From Dromaius novaehollandiae (lineage: Eukaryota; Chordata; Aves; Casuariiformes; Dromaiidae): a stretch of 64,000 nucleotides of DNA. The DNA lies in contig NW_026991398.1 of assembly GCF_036370855.1 (NCBI RefSeq), positions 124,001-188,000 on the forward strand, written 5' to 3'. The notes under the pieces are model-generated. The model saw nothing but the letters and a program-made list of their open reading frames with translations, did no database searches and was not told the origin of the DNA. Positions 46,860-57,765 of the stretch are shown here, piece after piece (the first letter of the stretch is position 1; every line of letters starts with the position of its first letter). A program made the position numbers and the translations under genes.

Positions 46860-49815
46860 AGCTCTTGGTCAGTAGCTGGACAGGCCAGCAGGAAGCCCGT
46901 GGCTCGGCTGTTGATTGTGAGGTCACTTCTGCCGGAGCCCCTTATAGGTCAGCAGCAGGAACAAGGCTTGGATGTTGATGCTGAGGTCACTTGTGACTGA
47001 TAAGCTCATTGGACAGCAGCAGAGTGGTGGCTGGAAAGGTGACTGTGAGGTCACTTCCAGCTGAGCAGTGGTTGGGGCAGCAGCAGGTCCATGGCTGGGA
47101 CATGTGCTTTGAGCTCACTTCTGCCTGAGCAGCTGATAAGCCAGGATTTGGCTCATGGCTGGGGAAGTTATCATGAGGTAGCTTCTGTCTCAGATGCTTA
47201 TAGTCCAGTGACAGGCACATGGCTGTGCAGGTGACTCTGAGGTCATCTCCTTCTGAGGCCCTGGTAGGCCAGCAGCAGGCCCCTGCCTGGGAAGGTCCTT
47301 GGGAGGTCACTGCAGACAGAGCAGCTGGCAGGCCAGCAGCTGGCACCTGGCTGGGAACTGACTCGGAGGTCCCTCCTGTCCCAGCAGCCTCTGCGGCTGC
47401 AGCAGGTGCCTGGCTGTAAAGGTGCCTGTGAGGTGCCTTCTGGGTGAGAAGCCGATAGGCCAGCAGCAGGCTGTGAAGTGGGGAATGTGCTGGTGAGGTC
47501 AGCTGTGTGTCCTGTCTGTGATAAGACAGTAGCAGGCCCATTGCTGGGAACTGACTTTGAGGTCATTTCCTCCAGAGCAGCAGGGAGGCCAGCAGCAGGC
47601 CCGCAGCAGGGACAGTGTTTGTGAGCTCAGCTCTGTCTCAGTGCCTGACAGACTGTGTGGAGGCACGTTGCTGGGAGAGTCGCTGTGAGGTCACTTGTCT
47701 GTGCAAGGCTAGCACTTGGCTAATGGCTTGGGCATTTGCTTGTGAGGTCACATGCCTGAGTCCCTGATAGGCCAGCAGCAGGCAGATGGGTGTGGAAGTT
47801 GATAGTGAGGTCTCCTTGGCAGAGGACCTGGTAGGACAGCAGCATGTTGGTGGCTGGGGAAGGTATTTTGAGGAAACTTGTGTCTCTAAAAGCCACAGGT
47901 CATCAGCAGGCACCTGGTGTGGTCATGCACTTGTGAGGTCACTTCTATCTGAGCAACTGCTAGGCCAGCAGCTGTTGGTGGTGAGGTTCTGGGTGTGGTG
48001 AGTGTGCCCAGAGGAGGGATTGGTACCTGCAGATCTCTACAGCAATACAGAAATGCAAGTATGTGCGAAGCTGATAGGCCAGCACTTGACTCCTGTGTGG
48101 GGTCAGTGGCTGTGAGGTCCTGTCTGCCTGAGTACCTGATAGGCCACCAACAGGCACAGGGCTAGAATGTAGGTTTTGTGGTCACTTCTGTCTCTGCAGG
48201 TGATTGGCCAGCAGCAGGCACATGACTTGAATATTGATTGTGAGGTCCCTTCTGCCCAAGTACCTGACTGGACAGCAGCAGGCACAGAGCTGGGTCACGT
48301 CCATCAGGAAGCTGAAAGGCCGGCAGCTGGTGCGTGGGCTTGGATGTTGTTTGTGAGGTTCTTTGTAGCCGATCAGCTGATGGGCCACTGAGAGGCTGAT
48401 GGGTGGCAAAGTTATGATGAGGTGAATTATGTCTTGGAAGTTCCTAAGCTACTAGGAGGACCCTGGCTGTGAAGATGACAGTAATGTCACTTCTGTCTCT
48501 GAAGATGATGGTCCAGCAGCAGCACGTGGGTGTAGAAGTGCCTGTGAGGTCACCTCTGTCTGTGCAGCTTAGAGGCCAGCAGCAAGTGTACAGCTTGGAT
48601 GTTCATTGTGCAGTCACTTTTAATGGAGCAGCTGATAGGCCAGCATCAAGTACATGGCAGTGAAGGTGACTGGTGACTGTGAGGTCACTGCAGTATCAGC
48701 TCTTGATAGGCCAGCAGGAGACACATGGCTTGGATGTTTGCTGTGAAGTCACCTCTGCTGTAGTACCTGACTGGATAGCAGCAGGCAAATAGCTGGTCAT
48801 GTCCATCAGAGAAGCAGAAGGGCTGCAGCAGGCACCTGGGCTTGATAGATGATTGTGAGGTAACGTCTTTCTGAGCAGCTGACAGGTCAGCCTTTGCCTC
48901 ATGACAAAGGTAATTGCTTGTGAGGTCACTTGTGCTGGAGAATGTGATAGGCAAGCAGCAGGCTCACAGCATGGCATGTGCTTCTGAGGTCACTTGTGCC
49001 TGAGGACCTGATTAGACAGCAGGCACAGAGCCTGCTGACGCAGAGCCTGCAAGCACAGAGCCCTCGCCCTGCTGGCAGCGCTCTTCCCAGTGCAGCCCAG
49101 GAAACCATTGGCTTGTTTTTGACATGAGGACATGTTGCTGCCTCATGCTGCTTCATGTTGTCTAGCAGCACCCCCAGGTCCTTCTCTGCAAAGCTGCCTT
49201 CCAGCTGGTCAGCACCCAGCATGTCCTGGTGCATAAGGTTACTCTTTCTCACATGCAAGACATTGCATTTCCCTTTGTGGAGCTTCATGAGGTTCCTCTG
49301 TGCCCATTTCTCCAGCCTGCCGAAGTCCCTCTGCATGGCAGTGCAGACAGCTGTTGTATCATGGCTGTGTTTCAGGAGAAGATTGTGTCTCAGAAGCTTG
49401 TAGGCCCTTAGGTCTACATGCACATGACCCTGCAGGTGACTGTGAGGTGACTTCTGTGTCTGCAGGTGATGGGCCAGGAGGAAGCACAGGAGTTGGAAAC
49501 TGTCTGTGAGGTGACTTGTGCCTGAGTGCCTGATAGGCCAGCAGCAGGCACATGGCTTGCATTGTGATTGTGAGGTCACTTCTGCACAAGTACCTGACTG
49601 GACAGCAGCTGGCACATAGCTGGTCATGTCCCTCTGAGAAGCTGACCTGCCAGCAGCAGGCAATTAGGGTTGGAAGATGATGAGGAGAGTACTGGTTTCT
49701 GATGGGCTGATAGGCCCCAAAGCTCAAAGGCCAATCTGAGGCACATGGCCATGAAGGTGATGGTGAGGTCACTTCTGTCTCTGCAAGTGATGGGCAGCAG
49801 TCTGTGAGGTGACTT
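46860..49815 (+). repeat. 64-bp minisatellite array, about 40 monomers
   Basis: Each monomer has a core TGTGAGGTCACTTCTG, then GAGCAGCTGATAGGCCAGCA, then GCAGGCACATGGCT. The GG of the core recurs at 46921, 46985, 47049, 47177, 47241 and 47305, and again at 48116, 48180 and 48244, which fixes the period at 64. Because 64 is not a multiple of three, no repeat protein is encoded. A variant stretch starting CCTGACTGG(A) recurs at 48263, 48766 and 49593, suggesting a higher-order period of about eight monomers. The array is interrupted by a CR1 piece at about 49060-49370. Monomers are visibly diverged, so the array is not young. Confidence 0.9.
49060..49370 (-). mobile_element. CR1 LINE fragment inside the minisatellite
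   Basis: The minus strand reads LMKLHKGKCNVLHVRKSNLM and EKDLGVLLDNMK, the CR1 RT C-terminal stretch. Monomers continue on both sides, so it inserted after the array formed. Confidence 0.8.
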
Positions 49816-50207
49816 GTGTCTCAGCACCTGGGGTGTGAGTTTTCTACCTGTGTGGTTTGCACCTCGAAGTAGATGGTGCCATCTTCTCCAGTTTTTCACT
49901 CCTGGAGCTCAGACATGGACGTTTTGCCCTCAGGGGAGCTGAAACCTGCCCATGACGGTTAAACTCATGCCCTGTGTTCATCCAGAGGACAGCAGGGAGG
50001 GTTTTCTCCTGTTGGCTTGCTGCCATGCCACATGGGCTCTTCAGCTGGGATTTGTCTCCCCTTGTTTTGGACAACTGCTGTTGAGAGGTCTGTGCACTCT
50101 TGCTTGTATAGGCTTCTTTTACAGCTGACAGAAGGTCTCAACCCTTATGCCAGCTAATTCATCCTTGCAGCACTGTGAACTCACCTGGCCCCTTTATCCT
50201 CTCGGCT
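49816..50207. other. Spacer between minisatellite and unit 5
   Basis: About 390 bases with no recognisable element or gene. Confidence 0.4.
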
Positions 50208-52600
50208 TCTGACAGCCTGATCAGCGCAGGCACAGCCTGGCTATTAGCTCACTCCTGGACTCTTCTTTAGAGGTGAACCTCCTCTGAGGTGAAATCCCAA
50301 GTGTGGATCTGAAGCTAATTTGGACAAAGGTCCCCTCTTGGCATTGAGGTGTGGAAAAAAACAAGTGAGGGTCAGTTCCTTCTAGAGTGGTCCAGGGCTG
50401 TCCCAGCAGGCCTTGCACAGTTGAACTCACCCACCCATCATCAAACTGTACATTAGAGCACGCAGTGTGACTCCTTCTTGGTAGCACACTATATAAAACG
50501 CCCCCGTGGCTGGTAATAATACATCATGCACTACTTTGGGCACACCGAGCTGCCACTGAGCTGAACCTTCCAGATCCTGCCTGTGCTGTCCCTGGGCTGC
50601 AGGAGCAGTACCCTGGGCTCAGAGCAGACCTAGGCGAGGAGCTGTGCTCTGCTCGGTGGCAGGTCCGCTGCAGAGGGGCGAGTCCTGAGCAGGGTGGCCG
50701 TGAGCCGTGCCTGCCTGCCTGCGGCCGTGGGCTGGTGGGGTGGCTGCAGCAGAGGTGCCCTCACAGTTAGCACCCAGATGGGTCCCTGTCACCTGTGTCA
50801 CCCCCTCCCCTCCCCAGGGCTGTCATTGCTGCTGGGTGGGCTCTCTGATGCACTGGATGACATCACAATGCCTGCTGGCCAGCACATCTGCTGAGGGCCA
50901 ATCAGGCAGCTGCAGTGGAATTGACCTCACAATCAACACTGCAGCCATGTCCCCTTTGCCTGCCTCTCCCCATGCTCTGCAGATGCAGAAGAAAGGGCAG
51001 AGAGGCAGAAGAAGAGATAGGCAGTACGTCTATTTGAATACCGTGGTTCCTCAGAACAAAGTTTCTCCATGCAGAGTGCTGGTAGGAAATGTATCGGGAA
51101 TTAAGTACATATATGGGTATATATATAATAAATATATACTGTTAAAGAATAGCGAACTGACACTGTCTAGAGGTAGCTGCTTAGCACAACTTATATAAAA
51201 CTTGCTTAGCATGAGCAGCTAAATTTGCTGAAACCTTAGGCCGCACTTTGATAAAATAATGAACTTTTACTTAGTCCAGTAAGAAAAGGGCCTCGGAGCT
51301 GGTTCCAGCTGGGAAGATAAGGAAGTTACAAGCAGTCTGCATTCCTGCGTCTCACACTCCGAAAGGGAGGGTGTCAAGGCTTTGAAATAAGAGCAGTGCA
51401 GGGCATTAGGACCTTGAGGGACAAAGCCTTAGCTCACTGCTGGGGCAGGGTTGTTATGATTTAGAATCTCCTCCTCCTCCTCCTCCTCAGGACCTTAAGA
51501 CACAACAGTAAGGCCCAAGAAAAACAGAGGTACAACCACCATCAGAGACTGCAAAAAACCAAGAATAAGGAGAAAAACAGCTTACCTCAGAATGACAATG
51601 AGACCCAATGAGGAGCAGGAGACTCCAGACCAGAAAATTACTATTGGTCTAACTACCGCGTGAGGGGTGGGAAGTGTAAGCTGAAAAAACTATAATTGTC
51701 CAGGATTTGTTTATGTTAGGGTCCCTCTTTGGAGGCACCCAGCTCAAGCTGTAATTACTGCACATGCATCATTAATATTTAATTATTTAATTTGTTTTGA
51801 TTTGGCTCTGAAATTATCTGCGGGAACCTAGGGTCGGGCCCTGTTATGGAGGCCGACAAGCCTATTTTCTGTAACATATACAATAAAAAAAGAAATAAAA
51901 AATCCATTCCAATTGATAAAATTGCATAGAGTTATTTTTTGAATAGGTTTCACCTTATGACTAGAAGTCGGTGTTCAGGCCTTTATTCATTTGCCCACAT
52001 ATAGAGGCTATTGCTGCCTGAGATGCCCTGGGGTGGCTGTGTGGCCATGTGGAGGTGGGAAATGTGACCCAGGACCTACGAGAACCTTTTTGGAGCATTA
52101 GGTGGTCACCAGCAGAAGTCTCTCAAGACCTCTCAGTGAGACAACTTATTTCTCTCCCTTGACTAGAAAGGGAAGTCCAGACAATTGCATTAGACATGTG
52201 CACTAAAATGGCCTGGCGTTGTGTGAGATCAGCCTCATCTCTATGTCACCTCAAATGCAGTAGCATGTCATTTGCCGTGCAGGGAAGGAAACGGGAGTGT
52301 GGCTAGATGATTAGGGACTGCTTTTGGACATCACTCTAACACAGCTATGTTGAGGTTTGTGCAGATTTGGCCATCCAAAGATGCAGCATTTCACTGAAGC
52401 TGGTCACCCTGCTTGCCTCTATCAGTCGAGAGAGCGCGACACCTCAGTGTGTGACTTGCTCTGTGCAGAGAGTGAGGAGTGGCATGGGCAGCCCTGGGCA
52501 GGGGGTGGTTTTGGTGCACTGGACTCTGTGCGAGACACAAAAATATCTGTTTTAATGGTGCAGGCCTGATTATAACAGAAAGGTCTAGAAACAGTCAATA
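50208..52600 (+). repeat. Module S, unit 5 copy, with LTR insertion
   Basis: Direct copy of 1-1621 plus about 50 bases further left. The TATA-like motif is at 50490-50498. The two 64-bp monomers are at 50858 (TGACATCA) and 50922 (TGACCTCA), again exactly 64 apart. It is split by an LTR at 51140-51876. Confidence 0.8.
51140..51876. mobile_element. Retroviral solo LTR
   Basis: 737 bases, beginning TGTTAAAG and ending TGTAACA, bounded by the direct repeat TATAC (51135-51139 and 51877-51881). The unit 1 copy of the same sequence has a single TATAC (875-879) and no insertion, so both ends are certain. A 5-base duplication and TG...CA ends fit an endogenous retrovirus (an ERVL- or ERVK-like group is possible). 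No internal genes are present. It contains a (CTC)n tract at 51470-51489. It is younger than the S duplication. The sense strand is unresolved. Confidence 0.85.
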
Positions 52601-52739
52601 AAAAATGAAACAAGGAAGAAATTAAGAGAATGATCCAAAGCGAAGGAATGTTTGGTTACAGTTTCCAGGTTTTAACCTTCTCTGTGTTCTTATGGTCCTT
52701 CGCTTTGATTTCTTTAATATAGTGGTCTTTTATGGGGAC

Positions 52740-54800
52740 TTTGTGTTTTTTCTTTGGTTTTTTATGTTTTCAGAAGGAAAGTAATTTTCAGAGCTTGGGT
52801 GGGAAGCAGTCACTGGGTCATGGGCATCTGGTGCCACTGCAGGTGCCCTGGTCCCCTCTGCCCAGTCTCCCTCTGCAGCTCCCAGGGGCTCTGGTCTCCC
52901 GCAGCTCCCCTGTGAAAGCTGCCAGGCCCAGGCAGGTGCCTCACAGACCCCAGGGCCTCTCCAAGTGCCACTGTGTGCTTGTGGTTGGACACCTGAGCTC
53001 TGCCCGGAAAGGTGAAGAACTGTTTTCAAGATTTCAAAAATATGACACCACTTTCAACAGCTCAAATGATTGGCTAATTTAAAGTCAATGTTTTCCTGTG
53101 ATGAAACGGTAGAAATCTTCAGGAAGGGTCTTAACCTGGGGAGAAGAAATATTGATCTGCCCTTGACTTTGTGTTTCCACTGCTCTGTCTATTAGGCTGT
53201 GGATGAAATATCAGTGATCTCTCACATATTTCCACATGTCCTGATTAAACTGATCATTTCTAAAGTCATCTTTGCATCAGACGATCTGGGCATATGCACT
53301 TTCCATAGTTTTCCAATTTTCCTCCCTCCTCCCCTTGCTCTTTACTCATTCAGATACCTCTCAACTCTCCAGTTGCTGCTCTGAGCTTCTGGGAGTCTGA
53401 AGCTTGCCTCGTCTTTCAGCAGTCTCATTGTCTCTTTAGCCAGCTCCTTTGTTCTGCTTCTTGTCTATCCCTTCCTATCTCTCTGTCAAAACCATTTCAA
53501 GGAAGGTTATGTCTTGTGGGCAGTGGAGCTCACTGGAGGCAGCTTGGACATACAGTTGAGGAGTGTCTTCTATCTTTTATCAAACTGTTTCAAATTTTAT
53601 TTTTGTTTGATCACAATTAAGACAAATCCTTCTGTGTCTCTGCAGCTAGTTCTCTAAGGAAAGCAGGTAGGAATAGGTGCACATGAGCTGTAACCTTCAG
53701 CTACAGACTTGAGAGGAAAAAGCTTAGATTTTAACTAGAGTGCTCTAAGTCCCCAGTGGCTGATGAGGGAAGTGGCAGGGCAGGGAGCTGGGGAGGAAGG
53801 TTGTCCATACATGTCTCCTATCAAAAATCCTGCTTGTCCTACATGTCCAGACTTCATTCAGAGACCCAGTGGATCAGTATGAATTGGAGAATGTGGGTAT
53901 CACTTATTCTGAAAACTGAAGAATAAAGAAAGTTTAAGAAGCAGACATCTTCAGGTGCTCATTGAAGTCTGCCTAATTTCACCTGAAAACTTTCTAATTA
54001 GCCACACAAGACTTGAAGAACTGAAGGGAATTATGGTAAGAGGCATGACTCCTTAAAGGGTTTTTAATGACCCCTTGGGTGTATTTGGTGCTGAGCCCAT
54101 GAAAGACAGTTGCTGAGAAGAGACTGAACAAACCTCTCAAGAAGTTGAAGTCAGAAGCAAATCCCAGGTTTCTTGGAGTGTTAACAGGTCCCACTGAGGG
54201 CCATTACCAGCATAGTCTCCCCAGGGGCTGATTAGAGCACAAAGTTGGAGGCCCTGATTGCAGGTAGGCAAACGCAATGTGCAGGTGACTCTGATGCCAA
54301 GTCAGCCTGGATGTTTGTTATCAGGCAGAGCAGCCAGGCACTGACAGCCAGCCCCTGGGTACGGTGATCCTTTCCATCATGCATTGCTCAGGGCTCTTCC
54401 TGGGGGCAGTGTGCGGGTGGGGGTGTGCAATGCCAAATGCTAGACCACAATACGGCACCTCCTGGGCTCCCAAAGCACAAGGAGGCAGCCAGGCCACAGT
54501 GCTTTGAGGAATGGCGTCTTCTCATGGGCTTCGGTGGCAGACACTCCAGCCATAGGAAGAGGACAAAGACCTGGCTGTGTTGGGAGGTTTCAGCCTTGGT
54601 GGTACCCCAGGCCATCTCCACCACAGGCTGTCCTATCCTTTCCCACGCCTGTGCCTGTTTCCCTGCAGACTCTAGACACTCAACCTGCTTCTCCACCTTG
54701 CTCTCACCCTGGGATCTCCTGACCTCTCCTGATGTCTCCCTGTCCTCACTTGCTTCTCCTTGAAACACAAAGCCAGGGGCTGATCACAGACTCCTTCTGG
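52740..54800 (-). repeat. Module T, unit 5 copy (inverted)
   Basis: Reverse complement of 26000-27975, including the block at 53199-53384 matching 27355-27540. It is oriented opposite to the T of units 3 and 4, consistent with unit 5 facing right. Confidence 0.75.
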
Positions 54801-54829
54801 GTGACCTGTAGCACCACAGCACTACCCTA

Positions 54830-56180
54830 CGAGTGACATTTCCCTTGACCTTCTGGCTGTGCTCCTGCTCAGATAGCCCACGATGCTTCTGACCTCCTTT
54901 GCTGCCAGGGAACACTGCTGGCTCATGTTTTGACTCTGTCCACAGGGATCCTCAAGTCCTTTTCCATAGACCTACTCCCCAGGCACTCAGGCCCCAGCCT
55001 GTAACACTGTGGCGTGTTGGTTAATCCCAGGTGCAAGACCTGGCATTTGTCCTTGTTGAATTCCATGAGGTTACTGACAGCCCATTCCTCCTGCCTGTCT
55101 AGCTCCCTCTGAATGGCAGCCCTCAAGCATATGACTGGGTCCCCCGCCTCCAGTTTGGGGTCATCCACAAGCGTGATGAGTGTTACCTCCTGCATGTAAC
55201 TAGTACAGATGATAAACAGGACAAGTTTCTGAGGAGATCAGTGATGCTCAACTTCTCCCTGTCCTCCAGGAAGAGTGCTACCCATTCACCGCTGCCCTCT
55301 GATCCTGACCATCCAAGCAGCTTCTACGCATCCAGTTGTCTACTCTTCTAGCCTATAACATTCTAACGTGCATGCAAGAATATTGAGGGAGACAGTGTCA
55401 AACACCTTGCTAAAGTCGAGGAAGAAGAGATTTACTCTTCTCCATCCACAAATACCATTATTTTTTCATAGCGGGCAATCAGGTTGGTGTGGCACAATCT
55501 TCCCTGGGTAAATCCATGCTATGTGTTCTCAGGCACCTTTTCTCCTTCATGTGCCCAGAAATGTGATCTGAGAGGATTCTTTCCATGACTCACTCCTCAC
55601 CAACGTGAGGCTGAACTGCCTGCACCTCCCCAGGTTGCCCTTGTGGCCTTTTTCAAGATGGATGCAACATTTGCCTTTCTGCAGTCATTGGGCCTTCGCC
55701 CCATCTCCACAACCTTGCAAAGATGGTAGCGAGTGGCCTTGCAGTGACAGCAGTCAGCTCTCACAGCATCCTCACATGCAGCCCATCCAACCCCACTGAC
55801 CTGTGTAGTTTGAGTTCTCACAAGGAATCCCTCAATAACCTCATCCACCACTGGCTGTTTTTTGCCTCTGGAGTCCTGACTTAAGGCACAACAGCCCAGG
55901 AGACTTTGCTTGTGGAAAGGGAAGCTAACCATGGGTTGAGTTCCTCAGACCTATCTGCATCTACTGCTACAAGATTCCCTGTCCTATTTAGCAGTGAGGA
56001 CACATTTTCCTTTTCTATTCCTTGATTCTTAGTGAAGCAGTAGCAGCTCATCTCCATGCCCTTGACATCCCCTGGAAGTGTCAATCCTAAGTGAGCTTTT
56101 TCTTCCCTAACACCATGCCTATGATGCTGGACAACATTTCTAAATTCCTCCTTGGCCTCTCCCTCCCTCCCCCTGCTGTA
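54830..56180 (-). mobile_element. CR1 LINE fragment (unit 5)
   Basis: Minus-strand CR1. 54923-55195 reads EFNKDKCQVLHLGLTNTPQC. 55597-55932 reads the early RT stretch (SILKKATRATWGG). It is the inverted counterpart of the fragment at 23425-25420, which shares the odd phrase SQDSRGEKQPVV (here SQDSRGKKQPVV). It is the same insertion, duplicated with the unit. Confidence 0.8.
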
Positions 56181-56189
56181 TGCTGCCCT

Positions 56190-57440
56190 ATTACCCTGAC
56201 TGGTCATGGTGACACTTGTTACCAAGAGCCAAAGACACCATGTGTGCCATGGCCCAACTTCAGAGCAGAGCCATGCTGCCATAGATAGCTGGTGGCACTG
56301 TAATGGTGAAAGGAGGTTCCCACTAAGAGAGCAAACCCTGCAGTGCCCAAGGCCAGGGAGAAACAGAGCTGGGCTGTGCTGAAATGGCAGGAAGGGGTTT
56401 GCTGCCTCAGCTGATTCACAGCACCATGGGCCCTGTGACAGAAGTGAATCCATCTCCAAGCAGGACAACGTGCCTCTGAAGAAGTCTCTGGGCCTGGGCA
56501 GCCTGAGATCCAGGCACGCTGTGGACATCATTAGCCCAGTCTCGTCTAGTGATGTGCCTTTCCCATCTATGCAGCACACTTGGATGCAGATGGGAGGGAC
56601 TTGGCCTAAAGGCAGTGTTGGGATTCATTTGTTTGGGCACAGGTAGAAAAACCTGAGATAACCTGGGGGGGTTGCCCAGCAACCCCTCCAAAAGGGTATT
56701 GTTTTCCCATAGGTCCCACCCATGCATTTGTGCTAGAAACCCCAGACATCCGACATGGACCTGCCTGACTATTTTGATGTCATTATACCAAGTGTCTGCA
56801 CTGAATTACATCAGCAGTTTGCACTGTAGGCATCTCTGTGTGTCTCGGCTTCATAGTGAGTGGTGCTCTAACAGTAGTGGGCATCTAGTGCCCTTTGAGA
56901 TGGGCAAGGAAGTTCCCCATCTCGTCCCCACCTGATGCTGCAGGAGGATGGGGGGGTCACACAGTCACTCCAACAGAGCAGGCAGATACTGGCACATGCC
57001 TTGGACCATCTCTGTCTCTTCACATGTCACCAAGTATTTGTGTGTGGGCAACTGACTCCCACTCTCCATCTCCAGTGACTCCAATGGGAGCTTAGACAAG
57101 GAGCTCATGGGCAGATCTCTCTGTTGTGCACGCTTCAGCTTGGGGAAGGGGAATCTCAGCTCCTGTGTGTTTGTGGATATAATGGGAGGGATCTGAATCC
57201 CACTGCAGCCCAGGGCCTTCTAAACCATCATGAGATGCCCAGATTGACTCATCTGAATCAATACCTGAACCATGACATCAATGAATCCCTTCTTATCCCT
57301 GTCTAGGTGTCCTGCCTAGTGAAGAGATGGGAAGAGGGGCTTCCAGAGTGGGATATTTCCACCTCTTGCAGATAACCATCCTCTGATGAGACAAATTGCA
57401 ATGCTGGCATCAGTCTGCCTTCAGTGTTTAGAGAGGGACC
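56190..57440 (+). repeat. Module U, unit 5 copy
   Basis: Same orientation as in units 1 and 2. The antisense strand reads LFLPGLGHCRVCSLSGNL. It ends with the GATGAGACAAATTGCAATGC block before the promoter. Confidence 0.65.
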
Positions 57441-57445
57441 ATCAG

Positions 57446-57765
57446 TGATTATTTTAGTTTATTGCAGTGAACATGTCCCAGGAGGAAGGAGCACAAGGGA
57501 CAGAGACATTTGTGTCTTCAGCTGGGCCTCTGCTCCTGAGCGAGGCCAGGCTCCTGGGATGGAGGGAGCTCATGGCAACCTGGCAGCACTGCCCAGACAC
57601 AGCTGTGTGCAGGAGCAGCTCCTCTGCCAAGAGCAGCAGGGCTGCGGGCACTGCCTGCTGCTGCTGACATGAGATGAGAGAAGGCAGAGAGAAGTGCAAG
57701 GCAGTGTGGAGTGGGAGGACAGAGGAGAGCTCGCTGTGGGAGGAATCTTCACAGCTCTTTGCACG
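57446..57765 (+). promoter_or_regulatory. OR5 promoter and 5' noncoding exon (module P)
   Basis: TGATTATTTTA at 57446-57456, TGTCCCAGGAGGAAGG from 57474, and the donor GCACG|GTAAGTC with its GT at 57766-57767. The small upstream frame MEGAHGNLAALPRH runs 57559-57672 and is closed. The predicted acceptor is at 60213-60214. Confidence 0.65.

Noticed and set aside
46860-49815. CRISPR-like array or repeat protein gene
   Set aside because: Monomers are contiguous without unique spacers, the genome is avian, and the 64-bp period breaks any reading frame.
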